Source: Thiomargarita sp. (GTDB taxonomy: Bacteria; Pseudomonadota; Gammaproteobacteria; Beggiatoales; Beggiatoaceae). Taken from it: a stretch of DNA of 5,584 nucleotides. Shown piece after piece: positions 1 through 5,373 of this stretch; the first letter of the stretch is position 1, and every line of letters starts with the position of its first letter. The stretch spans positions 1 to 5,584 of the forward strand of contig DYNO01000133.1 of the NCBI GenBank assembly GCA_020721025.1. Reading direction: 5' to 3'. The notes beneath the pieces were generated by a model. It searched no databases. It was not told where the DNA came from and saw nothing but the letters and a program-made list of their open reading frames with translations. Position numbers and translations under genes: made by a program.

Positions 1-50
1 ATTTCCCCAACAGTCCGTTAAAATAATCCAAATGCTGTAGCCGAGAATTC

Positions 51-80
51 TTGTTTAAACTTGCAATAGATTGATTTAAT
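51..80 (+). promoter_or_regulatory. weak sigma70-like promoter candidate upstream of the Uma2 gene
   Basis: TTGTTT (51-56) and TTTAAT (75-80) are separated by 18 bases, with matches of 3/6 and 5/6 to the -35 and -10 consensus. Transcription would begin near base 87, giving a very short leader to the ATG at 104. An alternative pairing is TTGCAA (61-66) with TATTTA (85-90), also 18 apart. The region is AT-rich, so chance matches are likely. Bases 1-40 hold only short open stretches ending in stops at 19-21, 24-26 and 38-40, so the end of an upstream gene cannot be identified. Confidence 0.2.
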
Positions 81-103
81 TCAATATTTACAGAGAAAAA
101 TGT

Positions 104-667
104 ATGCAAACAGCCATGAAAAAATACACTCGTGAAGAATATTTGGCAAAGGAACAGTTAAGTGAAGAAAAACATGAGTTTTATCAAGGCGAAATCTTTG
201 CGATGGCGGGCGGAACGTGTAATCACGGAGCAATTGGATTGAATATTACGGCTGCGCTTAAAAATAAACTGCGTGGTAAATCCTGTCAACCCACCAACAG
301 CGATGTGTGTATAGAAACACCAAGCGGATTATTAACTTATCCCGATGCAACTGTGTTTTGTGGTCAAGCGGTACTTTCTGAACAACAACGCACTTTACTC
401 AATCCCGTTGTTATTATTGAAGTTTTATCGCCAAGCACCCGTCATTATGATCGGAGTGAGAAATTTCGATTATACCGTTCAATTCCCACTTTTCATGATT
501 ATTTGCTGGTGGATTCTGAAAAAGTAGGTGTGGAATATTTCCGCAAAGTTGAAAATAATGAATGGTTATTTCGAGAATATCTTGAATTGAGCGATAGTAT
601 TTATCTGCACGCGATTTATGAATCATTGCAACTTTCTGAATTATATAATGAAGTACATTTTACCTGA
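104..667 (+). CDS. Uma2 family (DUF820) PD-(D/E)XK endonuclease-like protein
   Basis: This 187-residue protein has the normal length and architecture of the Uma2/DUF820 family, predicted restriction-endonuclease-fold proteins that occur in many copies in cyanobacteria and some filamentous sulfur bacteria; their cellular role is unproven. Visible hallmarks are the N-terminal YTREEYL helix (8-14), E25 within the EFYQGEIFAMAG strand, a H41 helix region, D81 in the YPDATVF strand, E106 in VVIIEVLSPST, and K120 in the DRSEKFRLY helix. D81, E106 and K120 fit the family's migrated D...E...K active site, so the fold looks intact and potentially catalytic. I chose the ATG at 104 because AGAG (92-95) lies 8 bases upstream; the ATG at 116 (MKKYT) is the alternative and lacks a ribosome site. 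The gene stands alone, convergent with the flippase-like gene. Family assignment is firm; biological function is unknown. Confidence 0.9.
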   Translation: MQTAMKKYTREEYLAKEQLSEEKHEFYQGEIFAMAGGTCNHGAIGLNITAALKNKLRGKSCQPTNSDVCIETPSGLLTYPDATVFCGQAVLSEQQRTLLNPVVIIEVLSPSTRHYDRSEKFRLYRSIPTFHDYLLVDSEKVGVEYFRKVENNEWLFREYLELSDSIYLHAIYESLQLSELYNEVHFT

Positions 668-701
668 ATATCAATCGTGCTATCAAACCGAACTAACAAG
701 G

Positions 702-771
702 AGTTACGCATTGACAAAGATAATTATCGCTAAAACAATAAGTTATAACAATTATTTCTTAATGCGTAACT
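702..771. repeat. inverted repeat with 11-bp perfect ends; MITE-like remnant or two-way terminator
   Basis: AGTTACGCATT at 702-712 is exactly complementary to AATGCGTAACT at 761-771. The similarity continues inward imperfectly (both arms go on with A, AAA and TAATT in the same order when one gap of one or two bases is allowed), giving ends of roughly 24 bases. The inside is AT-rich and holds the palindromes GATAATTATC (719-728) and GTTATAAC (742-749). No reading frame of note is inside. The element fills the gap between two convergent genes. Its size and ends resemble a miniature inverted-repeat element or an insertion-sequence remnant, but no clear target-site duplication is visible. It could also serve as a transcription stop for either gene; a loose T-rich run (TTTTATTTTT, 781-790) follows on the + strand. 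Confidence 0.45.
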
Positions 772-815
772 TCAGAACAACTTTTATTTTTCCAATATCT
801 TGCTTGAGTTAAAAT

Positions 816-1781
816 CTATTCATAGTCAATCGGTTGAGGAGTTAGCTTGAATCCATAATAAATCGTGATGAAAATTCCTTGAATCACCATCACAGCAAAA
901 CTCAATAATTGCAACACGATAGAATACGCAACGGCACGAGTGGCATCAATATCATACAATCCCAATGCCAATAAACACGCCAATTGATAAACGCCGACGT
1001 AACCGGGCGCGGACGGCAATGCCGCACCAATCACAATGAAAACACTCACGGTAATTCCCGCCTCAAATGGCAAATGCCACCCAAACGCGTGCATGATTTG
1101 CCACATCCAATACGCATCTAACAAAAACAGCGTCAACGTGAGCAACAACACCGTAACGATATGATGCGATTGCTGAAAAGTTTGTAATGTTTCCAAACCG
1201 TGCAATAACCATTCTTTAAACCACTGCCATTTTTCTGAAATTGACCACGTTTGAATACGTTGTTGTAAATGCTGCGCAAAACTGATTAACAATATCATAA
1301 AAATCAATGTGATGACAAAAATGATTATCACACTGTTACCAATGAGCGGATCGAGGCGACTGCCATGTAACCATAACATAGATAATGTAAATAGCCCCAA
1401 CATAATCACATCTGCCACTCGATCCAACACCGCGCTGGCAAAGGCGCGCCCCAAAGGAATTTTCGCAAAATAATGAATTGCAAAGATTTTTAATAACTCT
1501 CCCGCCCGCACTGGATAAATCACGTTGCCCAAATACCCAATACTCGTCGCCTGCCAAAAAGAATGGAGATAACTCAGAGGTAAATTTGCGATCACATTCC
1601 AACGCACCGCTCGTAATACAATGCTGAAGATAACGATGAAAATTGAAAAAATAAGCGGTTCGGGGTGGATGGCGCACAAAGTGAGAAAAAATGTCTGCCA
1701 ATCGAGTTGAGAAAAGATAAAAATCAATAAGATAAGACTGAACAACGTACCAATAATGATGAGCCAGCGTTTTGATTTCAT
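816..1781 (-). CDS. flippase-like / lysylphosphatidylglycerol synthase TM-region family membrane protein
   Basis: The 321-residue product is an integral membrane protein of the LPG_synthase_TM (UPF0104, YbhN/AglD-like, 'flippase-like domain') family. About seven to nine hydrophobic segments are visible, near residues 5-25, 43-59, 77-90, 115-138, 150-168, 208-230, 242-258, 262-277 and 284-308. Family signatures include GNVIYPVRAGELLKI (85-99), FASAVLDRVADVIMLG (114-129) and ALPSAPGYVGVYQ (254-266), the counterpart of the usual P-G-x-G-v-x-E motif. It lacks the cytosolic acyltransferase domain of full MprF, so it is unlikely to make lysyl-phosphatidylglycerol itself; relatives are thought to move or handle lipids and lipid-linked sugars, but the substrate here is unknown. 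The ATG at 1781 is preferred. A TTG further upstream at 1814 would add 11 polar residues before the first membrane segment. Neither start has a convincing Shine-Dalgarno. Confidence 0.85.
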   Translation of the reverse strand: MKSKRWLIIIGTLFSLILLIFIFSQLDWQTFFLTLCAIHPEPLIFSIFIVIFSIVLRAVRWNVIANLPLSYLHSFWQATSIGYLGNVIYPVRAGELLKIFAIHYFAKIPLGRAFASAVLDRVADVIMLGLFTLSMLWLHGSRLDPLIGNSVIIIFVITLIFMILLISFAQHLQQRIQTWSISEKWQWFKEWLLHGLETLQTFQQSHHIVTVLLLTLTLFLLDAYWMWQIMHAFGWHLPFEAGITVSVFIVIGAALPSAPGYVGVYQLACLLALGLYDIDATRAVAYSIVLQLLSFAVMVIQGIFITIYYGFKLTPQPIDYE

Positions 1782-1812
1782 GGAGTCAGATCGTGAGTTA
1801 CCGACGGCGAGC

Positions 1813-1913
1813 AATCTAATAAATAAGTAACAAAAGGGTCAGAATGGACGAGAATGATATAAAATCCGCGATTTCAGTTCCATAATCGTGGAGCAAGACA
1901 TCGTTATTAGATT
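1813..1913. repeat. 10-bp perfect inverted repeat spanning the intergenic gap
   Basis: AATCTAATAA (1813-1822) and TTATTAGATT (1904-1913) are exact reverse complements 81 bases apart, and they bracket most of the gap between the 195-residue gene and the flippase-like gene. The arms are AT-rich, so chance cannot be excluded. They might be the ends of a tiny mobile element, a looped regulatory site, or an RNA pairing that encloses the smaller hairpin at 1866-1891. No gene is visible between them. Confidence 0.3.
1866..1891 (-). terminator. possible weak terminator hairpin after the 195-residue gene
   Basis: Arms CCGCGATT (1866-1873) and AATCGTGG (1884-1891) pair over 7 of 8 positions around a 10-base loop. 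On the - strand transcript the one non-pairing position is an A/C mismatch, and the stem is followed by ATTTTATATC, a short U-rich run. It lies 35 bases past the stop of the 195-residue gene, a reasonable place for termination. The mismatch and short U run make it weak. The same hairpin pairs slightly better (G-U) on the + strand, where no gene needs it. Confidence 0.25.
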
Positions 1914-1925
1914 CTCGAAATAGTA

Positions 1926-2513
1926 TTATTCTATTGTAGAAACAGGCTGTTCCACAAAACCACGTTCGAGTAAACCTTTCATGGCGCGCTTAAGATGATC
2001 GATACCTTCTTGTGCTTCATGTTCCGAAAAGTATTGACTAATCCACAACGATTTTTCACCGGGCAACACGGCTGCCATCTTTTCGCCAAAATAGCGCAAA
2101 AAATCAAAATGAGGTAATTCGTCACTAAATAAAAATTCAGCATATTCAATCGCTCGTTGATTTAACAAGCTGATAAAATTTTGTCGAAACTGGATGGATT
2201 CGGTTTGCAACAAATCGGCTTGATTTTCTGAAAAAGTGTCTGCCATCTTCCGAGCTAGACTGAGCACAAAACGTTGACGTTGTAATTCATCGAATTTTCC
2301 GTAACATAGCCGATCCGTGATTTGCAGCAGAAACGCAAGATATTCGCCAACAATTTGCAACCGATGATAATTCGTTTCGGTATGAAAACCACGATTTTCT
2401 AGCTCGAGCACCCCATTTGCGGCGATTTGCCAACAAATGAATCCTAAAGCCTGAGCAATTTCTTCTAAAGTCTGAGGCTTGGCTTTTTTATTCCAACGAC
2501 TTTTCATACGCAT
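1926..2513 (-). CDS. conserved-looking hypothetical protein, mostly helical, 195 residues
   Basis: I do not recognise a named domain. The product has a basic start (MRMKSRWNKKAK, 1-12), then a probable helix with a GFICWQIAANGVLELENRGF segment (24-43), a second helical stretch (50-71, ending ITDRLCYGKF), a third rich in Arg/Leu (78-95), and a C-terminal acidic/aromatic half with DELPHFDFLRYFGEKMA (131-147) and a final helix (LKRAMKGLLERGF, 174-186). No signal peptide, membrane span or paired metal-binding cysteines are present, so it is probably soluble and cytoplasmic. The first ATG is supported by AGGAA eight bases upstream; the second ATG (MKSR) two codons later has a less suitable 14-base spacing. 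It lies 87 bases downstream of trpB2 and may be co-transcribed with it. Codon use and composition look like its neighbours, which supports a real gene. Function unknown. Confidence 0.75.
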   Translation of the reverse strand: MRMKSRWNKKAKPQTLEEIAQALGFICWQIAANGVLELENRGFHTETNYHRLQIVGEYLAFLLQITDRLCYGKFDELQRQRFVLSLARKMADTFSENQADLLQTESIQFRQNFISLLNQRAIEYAEFLFSDELPHFDFLRYFGEKMAAVLPGEKSLWISQYFSEHEAQEGIDHLKRAMKGLLERGFVEQPVSTIE

Positions 2514-2527
2514 GGGCGAAATTCCTG

Positions 2528-2597
2528 TCAGAATCCATTTTCAACCGGTCAGATTTTACTCGCTCATTGGGTTGAAAACGTGGGATTCTGAAAATGG
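2528..2597. repeat. compound inverted repeat with two alternative pairings, between trpB2 and the 195-residue gene
   Basis: Two nested pairs are exact: TCAGAATCC (2528-2536) with GGATTCTGA (2583-2591), and TTTTCAACC (2538-2546) with GGTTGAAAA (2570-2578). Together they give an 18-bp stem with a 1-versus-4-base internal bulge and a 23-base loop. A third exact pairing, CCATTTTCA (2535-2543) with TGAAAATGG (2589-2597), uses overlapping bases and excludes the others. In the - strand transcript the stem begins a few bases after the trpB2 stop and ends just before the AGGAA ribosome site of the next gene. No U run follows on either strand, so it is not a standard intrinsic terminator. It may affect mRNA stability or processing, control translation, or be a mobile palindromic repeat. 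Confidence 0.6.
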
Positions 2598-2600
2598 TAA

Positions 2601-3956
2601 CTAGATGGAAATATTGGGTAAATGCTGTAAAGAATCTTGTAAATCTGCTTCTGGATAGTTTAAATCCTGCAACTCGCCACTTAAATACTTTTCATACGCA
2701 CTCATGTCAAAATGCCCATGTCCAGACAGCGTGAACAAAATCGTTTTAGTTTCACCTGTTTGCTTGCAACGTAGGGCTTCATCTATCGCAGCACGAATGG
2801 CATGGCTTGATTCTGGAGCGGGAATAATTCCCATTGCGCGCGCAAATAACACGCCTGCCTCAAAGGTTGCCACTTGCGGCACCGCGACCGCCTCGATAAG
2901 CCCTTCTTGACACAATTGCGATACCAACGGGGAATCACCATGATAGCGTAAGCCACCGGCATGAATTCCGGGCGGCATGAAATTATGTCCCAGCGTGTAC
3001 ATCAACATTAAGGGCGTTAATCCCGCCGAATCGCCGTAGTCATAAGCATATTTACCCCGCGTCAACGTTGGACAAGAGGTGGGTTCGACTGCAACTAAGC
3101 GTATGTTTTTGCCCGCAGCTTTGTCGGCAAGAAAGGGAAACATCATGCCGCCCACATTTGATCCCCCACCACAAGGAGCGAAAATGACATCAGGATAATC
3201 ACCGGCTTTTTCCAATTGCTTACGGGTTTCTAATCCGATAACCGTTTGATGTAACAAGACATGATTCAATACTGAACCCAAGGTATAATTGGTGTCCTTA
3301 CGAGATGCCGCTTCTTCCACAGCTTCGGCAATCGCAATACCTAAAGAACCTTGTGAATCAGGATGTTGCGCTAAAATTTGTCGCCCCGCTTCGGTCAAAT
3401 TGCTGGGACTTGCCAGCACTTCCGCGCCCCACGTTTGCATCATGGTGCGACGCATAGGTTTTTGATCATAGCTGACTTTGACCATGTAAACCCGAATCGT
3501 GACCCCGAACATATTTCCAGCAAGAGATAGGGCTGAACCCCATTGTCCCGCGCCGGTTTCTGTGGTAATTCGGTTGATTCCTGCGATTTTGTTGTAATAA
3601 ACTTGAGCCACCGCGGAATTCGATTTGTGCGAACCCGCGGGACTTACGCCTTCATATTTAAAATAAATTTTTGCGGGCGTGTCCAACATTTGTTCCAACG
3701 GTAAGGCACGATAGAGCGGCGAAGGTCGCCATAACCGATAGATTTCTCGAACTTTTTCAGGAATAGGAATCCAACGTTCTGCCGACATTTCTTGTTCTAA
3801 TACCCCCGGCGGAAAAATCGCAGACATCATTTCGGGCGTGACAGGTTGACCGTTGGGACCCAAATAAGGCGCGGGGGGATTCGGCATGTCAGCAACCACG
3901 TTGTACCAATGGGTTGGAATATCAGATTCATCGAGTAAAATTTTGAGGTTAGACAT
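2601..3956 (-). CDS. trpB: tryptophan synthase beta chain, TrpB2 type (PLP-dependent)
   Basis: The 451-residue product is a stand-alone TrpB2-class enzyme, about 50 residues longer than the classical TrpB1 (near 400). TrpB joins indole to serine through a pyridoxal-phosphate aminoacrylate to give tryptophan; TrpB2 relatives work without, or with weak dependence on, TrpA and are thought to salvage indole or use phosphoserine. Visible features are the TrpB2 N-terminus with DIPTHWYN (12-19), WRPSPLYRA (76-84), PLP lysine K111 in the GSHKSNSA motif, TETGAGQWG (132-140) with catalytic E133, QKPMRRTMM (165-173), LGSVLNHVLLHQT (226-238), the phosphate-binding GGGSN loop (263-267), PAPESSHA (379-386) and the C-terminal SGHGHFD (411-417). 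All key residues appear intact. No trpA or other trp gene is in the window. The ATG fits the family start, although no clear Shine-Dalgarno precedes it. It sits downstream of the tusE-like gene with a 127-base gap. Confidence 0.95.
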   Translation of the reverse strand: MSNLKILLDESDIPTHWYNVVADMPNPPAPYLGPNGQPVTPEMMSAIFPPGVLEQEMSAERWIPIPEKVREIYRLWRPSPLYRALPLEQMLDTPAKIYFKYEGVSPAGSHKSNSAVAQVYYNKIAGINRITTETGAGQWGSALSLAGNMFGVTIRVYMVKVSYDQKPMRRTMMQTWGAEVLASPSNLTEAGRQILAQHPDSQGSLGIAIAEAVEEAASRKDTNYTLGSVLNHVLLHQTVIGLETRKQLEKAGDYPDVIFAPCGGGSNVGGMMFPFLADKAAGKNIRLVAVEPTSCPTLTRGKYAYDYGDSAGLTPLMLMYTLGHNFMPPGIHAGGLRYHGDSPLVSQLCQEGLIEAVAVPQVATFEAGVLFARAMGIIPAPESSHAIRAAIDEALRCKQTGETKTILFTLSGHGHFDMSAYEKYLSGELQDLNYPEADLQDSLQHLPNISI

Positions 3957-3999
3957 AGCGATTTTTGTAGAGAGTTGTCAATTAATTATTTGTTTAACT

Positions 4000-4071
4000 G
4001 GATATTTTTACAAGAAACTGAGTAAAATATCTTGTTGCTGGCAATTTTTCCAAGTAACCTATAAAATATCC
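4000..4071. repeat. AT-rich inverted repeats / hairpin in the tusE-like to trpB2 gap
   Basis: GATATTTTTAC (4001-4011) pairs with GTAAAATATC (4022-4031) over ten base pairs with one bulged T and a 10-base loop. The outer GGATATTTT (4000-4008) is also an exact complement of AAAATATCC (4063-4071), a competing long-range pairing. The hairpin sits just past the tusE-like stop and before trpB2 on the - strand. No U run follows directly, so termination is doubtful; partial attenuation or mRNA processing is possible. The local composition is very AT-rich, so some pairing is expected by chance. Confidence 0.3.
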
Positions 4072-4083
4072 TTTTCGTGATTT

Positions 4084-4416
4084 TTAGACGCAACCCTTTG
4101 GTTTGGGTAATCCCGCATAACGCGCCGCTTGTTTTCCCGGACCGTAGGGAAATAAGGAATACAAGTATTTCATGTCGCCCTTGTCATCTCCCAATTCTTG
4201 CTTTGCCAATTTTACTAAGGCGCGAACCGCCGGGGTAGTACCATGTTCTTGGTAAAAAGCACGAATCATGTTGATAATTTCCCAATGGGCTTCGGTTAAT
4301 TTCAAATCATCCCGCTCTGCCAAATAGACTGCCAGTTCCTCATTCCAGTTATTTAAATCAACCAGATAGCCTTCATTATCCGTTTCAATCGTCTGACCAT
4401 TAATTTCAAGTTGCAT
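4084..4416 (-). CDS. tusE: TusE/DsrC family sulfur-carrier protein, single-cysteine (TusE-like) form
   Basis: The product is 110 residues, the usual size for the family. In TusE the penultimate cysteine of the flexible C-terminal arm receives persulfide sulfur from TusBCD and passes it to MnmA for 2-thiolation of wobble uridine in tRNA; DsrC uses two arm cysteines in sulfite-reductase-linked sulfur oxidation or reduction. Here the N-terminal INGQTIETDNEGYL, the central EAHWEIINMIRAFY (42-55) and the arm FPYGPGKQAARYAGLPKPKG all match. Only Cys109 (penultimate) is present. The position eleven residues upstream, where true DsrC has its second cysteine, is Ala98. That supports a TusE-type role over a DsrC role. 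The ATG at 4416 is chosen because GGAG lies 11 bases upstream; a GTG at 4428 overlaps that ribosome site. It may head a transcript into trpB2. Confidence 0.88.
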   Translation of the reverse strand: MQLEINGQTIETDNEGYLVDLNNWNEELAVYLAERDDLKLTEAHWEIINMIRAFYQEHGTTPAVRALVKLAKQELGDDKGDMKYLYSLFPYGPGKQAARYAGLPKPKGCV

Positions 4417-4458
4417 TGTGTCAATCACTCCGTAATGATGTTAAAAAATCAGTTGGGA

Positions 4459-4487
4459 TTTAAAATAATTCATGGAACTCATTACAA
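4459..4487 (-). promoter_or_regulatory. promoter candidate for the tusE-like gene
   Basis: On the - strand, TTGTAA (4487-4482) and TTTAAA (4464-4459) are 17 bases apart and each matches 4 of 6 consensus positions. Initiation would fall near 4452, giving a leader of about 36 bases before the ATG at 4416. Position and spacing are good, but the AT-rich context weakens the call. No strong terminator for the preceding Rpn gene is visible in 4417-4527; the only dyad there is the short AATAGCTATT (4520-4529) overlapping its stop codon. Confidence 0.3.
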
Positions 4488-4527
4488 ATAACAAATTGAT
4501 TTTACTATTTTTAATTATGAATAGCTA

Positions 4528-5361
4528 TTATTCTTTCAACTGCGCCTCAGTAAAACCGGTGCAAGCAATCACTATTTCAAGCGATATACCTTGTTTGAGC
4601 AGATTTCTCGCTACTTCTAACTTACCTTCTAACCGTCCTATTTCCAGTCCTTCTTTTTTAGCCTTACGAATCGAGCCTTGTTGTAACCAGATGAAATCTC
4701 GCTGTTTGAATTGAATTTCATGTTCTTCTTCGCTCAATCCCGCGATGTTGGCAATTTGAAAAGCCTCCGCCAAATGCGGTTCAACCGATAACGTTTTGGG
4801 AACAATGTCTAATTTGCCGGCATTTCTGAGAAAGTAAATCCATTTGTCTGTGAGCGTTTCTAACTCTTCTAACGTTTTGGTGAATTTGGGCAGTTCTACA
4901 AAAATCAATTCAATATCATCGCTGTATTTCAGTAACGATTCTTTTTCCCGGAGATGCCAATAAGATATCACTTTGGGAAGTTCAGCAAACATGGGAAAAT
5001 CGGTTATAGTCACCGCGATGATTGGTTCTAATCCGCCATATTCATCCGAGCGTTTCAGTTGGGTGGAATATAGTTTAGCTGCATTGTACAGAATACGTTG
5101 TTCAAAACCTTCAACGTGCAACACTTGCATTTCAATAATAACTTTCGTGTTGTTGGCAAGAATCGCTTTGACATCAACGTAGCTGTCCTTCATGCCCTTG
5201 ATGAGCGGTATCTGATAGGGATCAACTATTGTTAAATCAATAATCTGCTGTTGCCCGGCGTAAATAATCGCATTGAGAAAATCAATCAATATCCCTTTCG
5301 AGTGTTCGCTCCCAAAAACTTTTTTGAACGCATAATCGGTTCTTACGTCTAAAAATTCCAT
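4528..5361 (-). CDS. Rpn family recombination-promoting nuclease / PD-(D/E)XK transposase-like protein
   Basis: The 277-residue product belongs to the PF12784 Rpn/'PD-(D/E)XK nuclease family transposase' group. E. coli RpnA-type members are DNA endonucleases that promote RecA-independent recombination; most others are uncharacterised. Visible hallmarks are the N-terminal TDYAFKKVFGSE (8-19), ILIDFLNAII (24-33), D63 in DSYVDVKA and the E-x-Q motif E77-M-Q79 (IIEMQ) of the nuclease core, FEQRILYNAAKLYS (86-99), and DKWIYFLRNA (172-181). A basic/acidic linker follows (RKAKKEGLEIGRLEGKLEVARNLL, 232-255, given here as separate RKAKKEG and GRLEGKLEVAR parts), then a short tail, ISLEIVIACTGFTEAQL (259-275). 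Length and motifs look complete. The start at 5361 is chosen over an upstream ATG at 5403 because GGAGG lies six bases before it and the added 14 codons would overlap the preceding gene in another frame. Confidence 0.9.
   Translation of the reverse strand: MEFLDVRTDYAFKKVFGSEHSKGILIDFLNAIIYAGQQQIIDLTIVDPYQIPLIKGMKDSYVDVKAILANNTKVIIEMQVLHVEGFEQRILYNAAKLYSTQLKRSDEYGGLEPIIAVTITDFPMFAELPKVISYWHLREKESLLKYSDDIELIFVELPKFTKTLEELETLTDKWIYFLRNAGKLDIVPKTLSVEPHLAEAFQIANIAGLSEEEHEIQFKQRDFIWLQQGSIRKAKKEGLEIGRLEGKLEVARNLLKQGISLEIVIACTGFTEAQLKE
4631..4685. repeat. 55-base identical direct repeat, copy 1 (copy 2 at 5530-5584)
   Basis: Bases 4631-4685 are identical to 5530-5584, which reach the window edge, so the identity may continue in the unseen part of the second gene. 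Further toward the 3' ends of the two genes, 4543-4619 aligns with 5382-5458 with about nine mismatches in 77 bases by eye. Both copies are coding sequence in the C-terminal part of tandem Rpn genes. The perfect block next to a more diverged block suggests a recent duplication with uneven gene conversion. Confidence 0.9.
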
Positions 5362-5373
5362 CAATTTCCTCCC
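5359..5373 (-). promoter_or_regulatory. Shine-Dalgarno and TGATG stop-start overlap coupling the two Rpn genes
   Basis: The - strand reads GGGAGGAAATTGATG. GGAGG (5372-5368) is a near-consensus ribosome site, followed by a six-base spacer and the ATG at 5361-5359. The TGA stop of the upstream Rpn gene (5363-5361) shares its A with that ATG. The ribosome site therefore lies within the final Leu-Gly-Gly codons of the upstream gene. This layout is typical of translational coupling, so the two proteins are probably made from one message. Confidence 0.85.

Noticed and set aside
1..40. C-terminal end of an upstream + strand gene (frame ending at 38-40)
   Set aside because: Only 12 codons are visible with no recognisable motif; it cannot be told from chance.
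618..812. Open frame of 64 codons on the + strand
   Set aside because: It overlaps the end of the Uma2 gene and the inverted repeat, has no family resemblance and no clear ribosome site.
1336..1701. Open frame of 121 codons on the - strand
   Set aside because: It lies wholly inside the flippase-like gene in another frame and has an unconvincing composition.
1782..1814. TTG-initiated extension of the flippase-like gene by 11 residues
   Set aside because: The ATG at 1781 directly precedes the basic residues and first membrane segment typical of the family start; the TTG has no ribosome site.
3953..3981. Perfect TTGACA (- strand, 3981-3976) just upstream of trpB2 as a promoter
   Set aside because: A correctly spaced -10 would fall on CTATGT, overlapping the trpB2 start codon, a poor match that would start transcription inside the gene.
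3886..4080. Open frame of 64 codons on the + strand
   Set aside because: It is antisense to the trpB2 start and the AT-rich gap, without a recognisable protein pattern.
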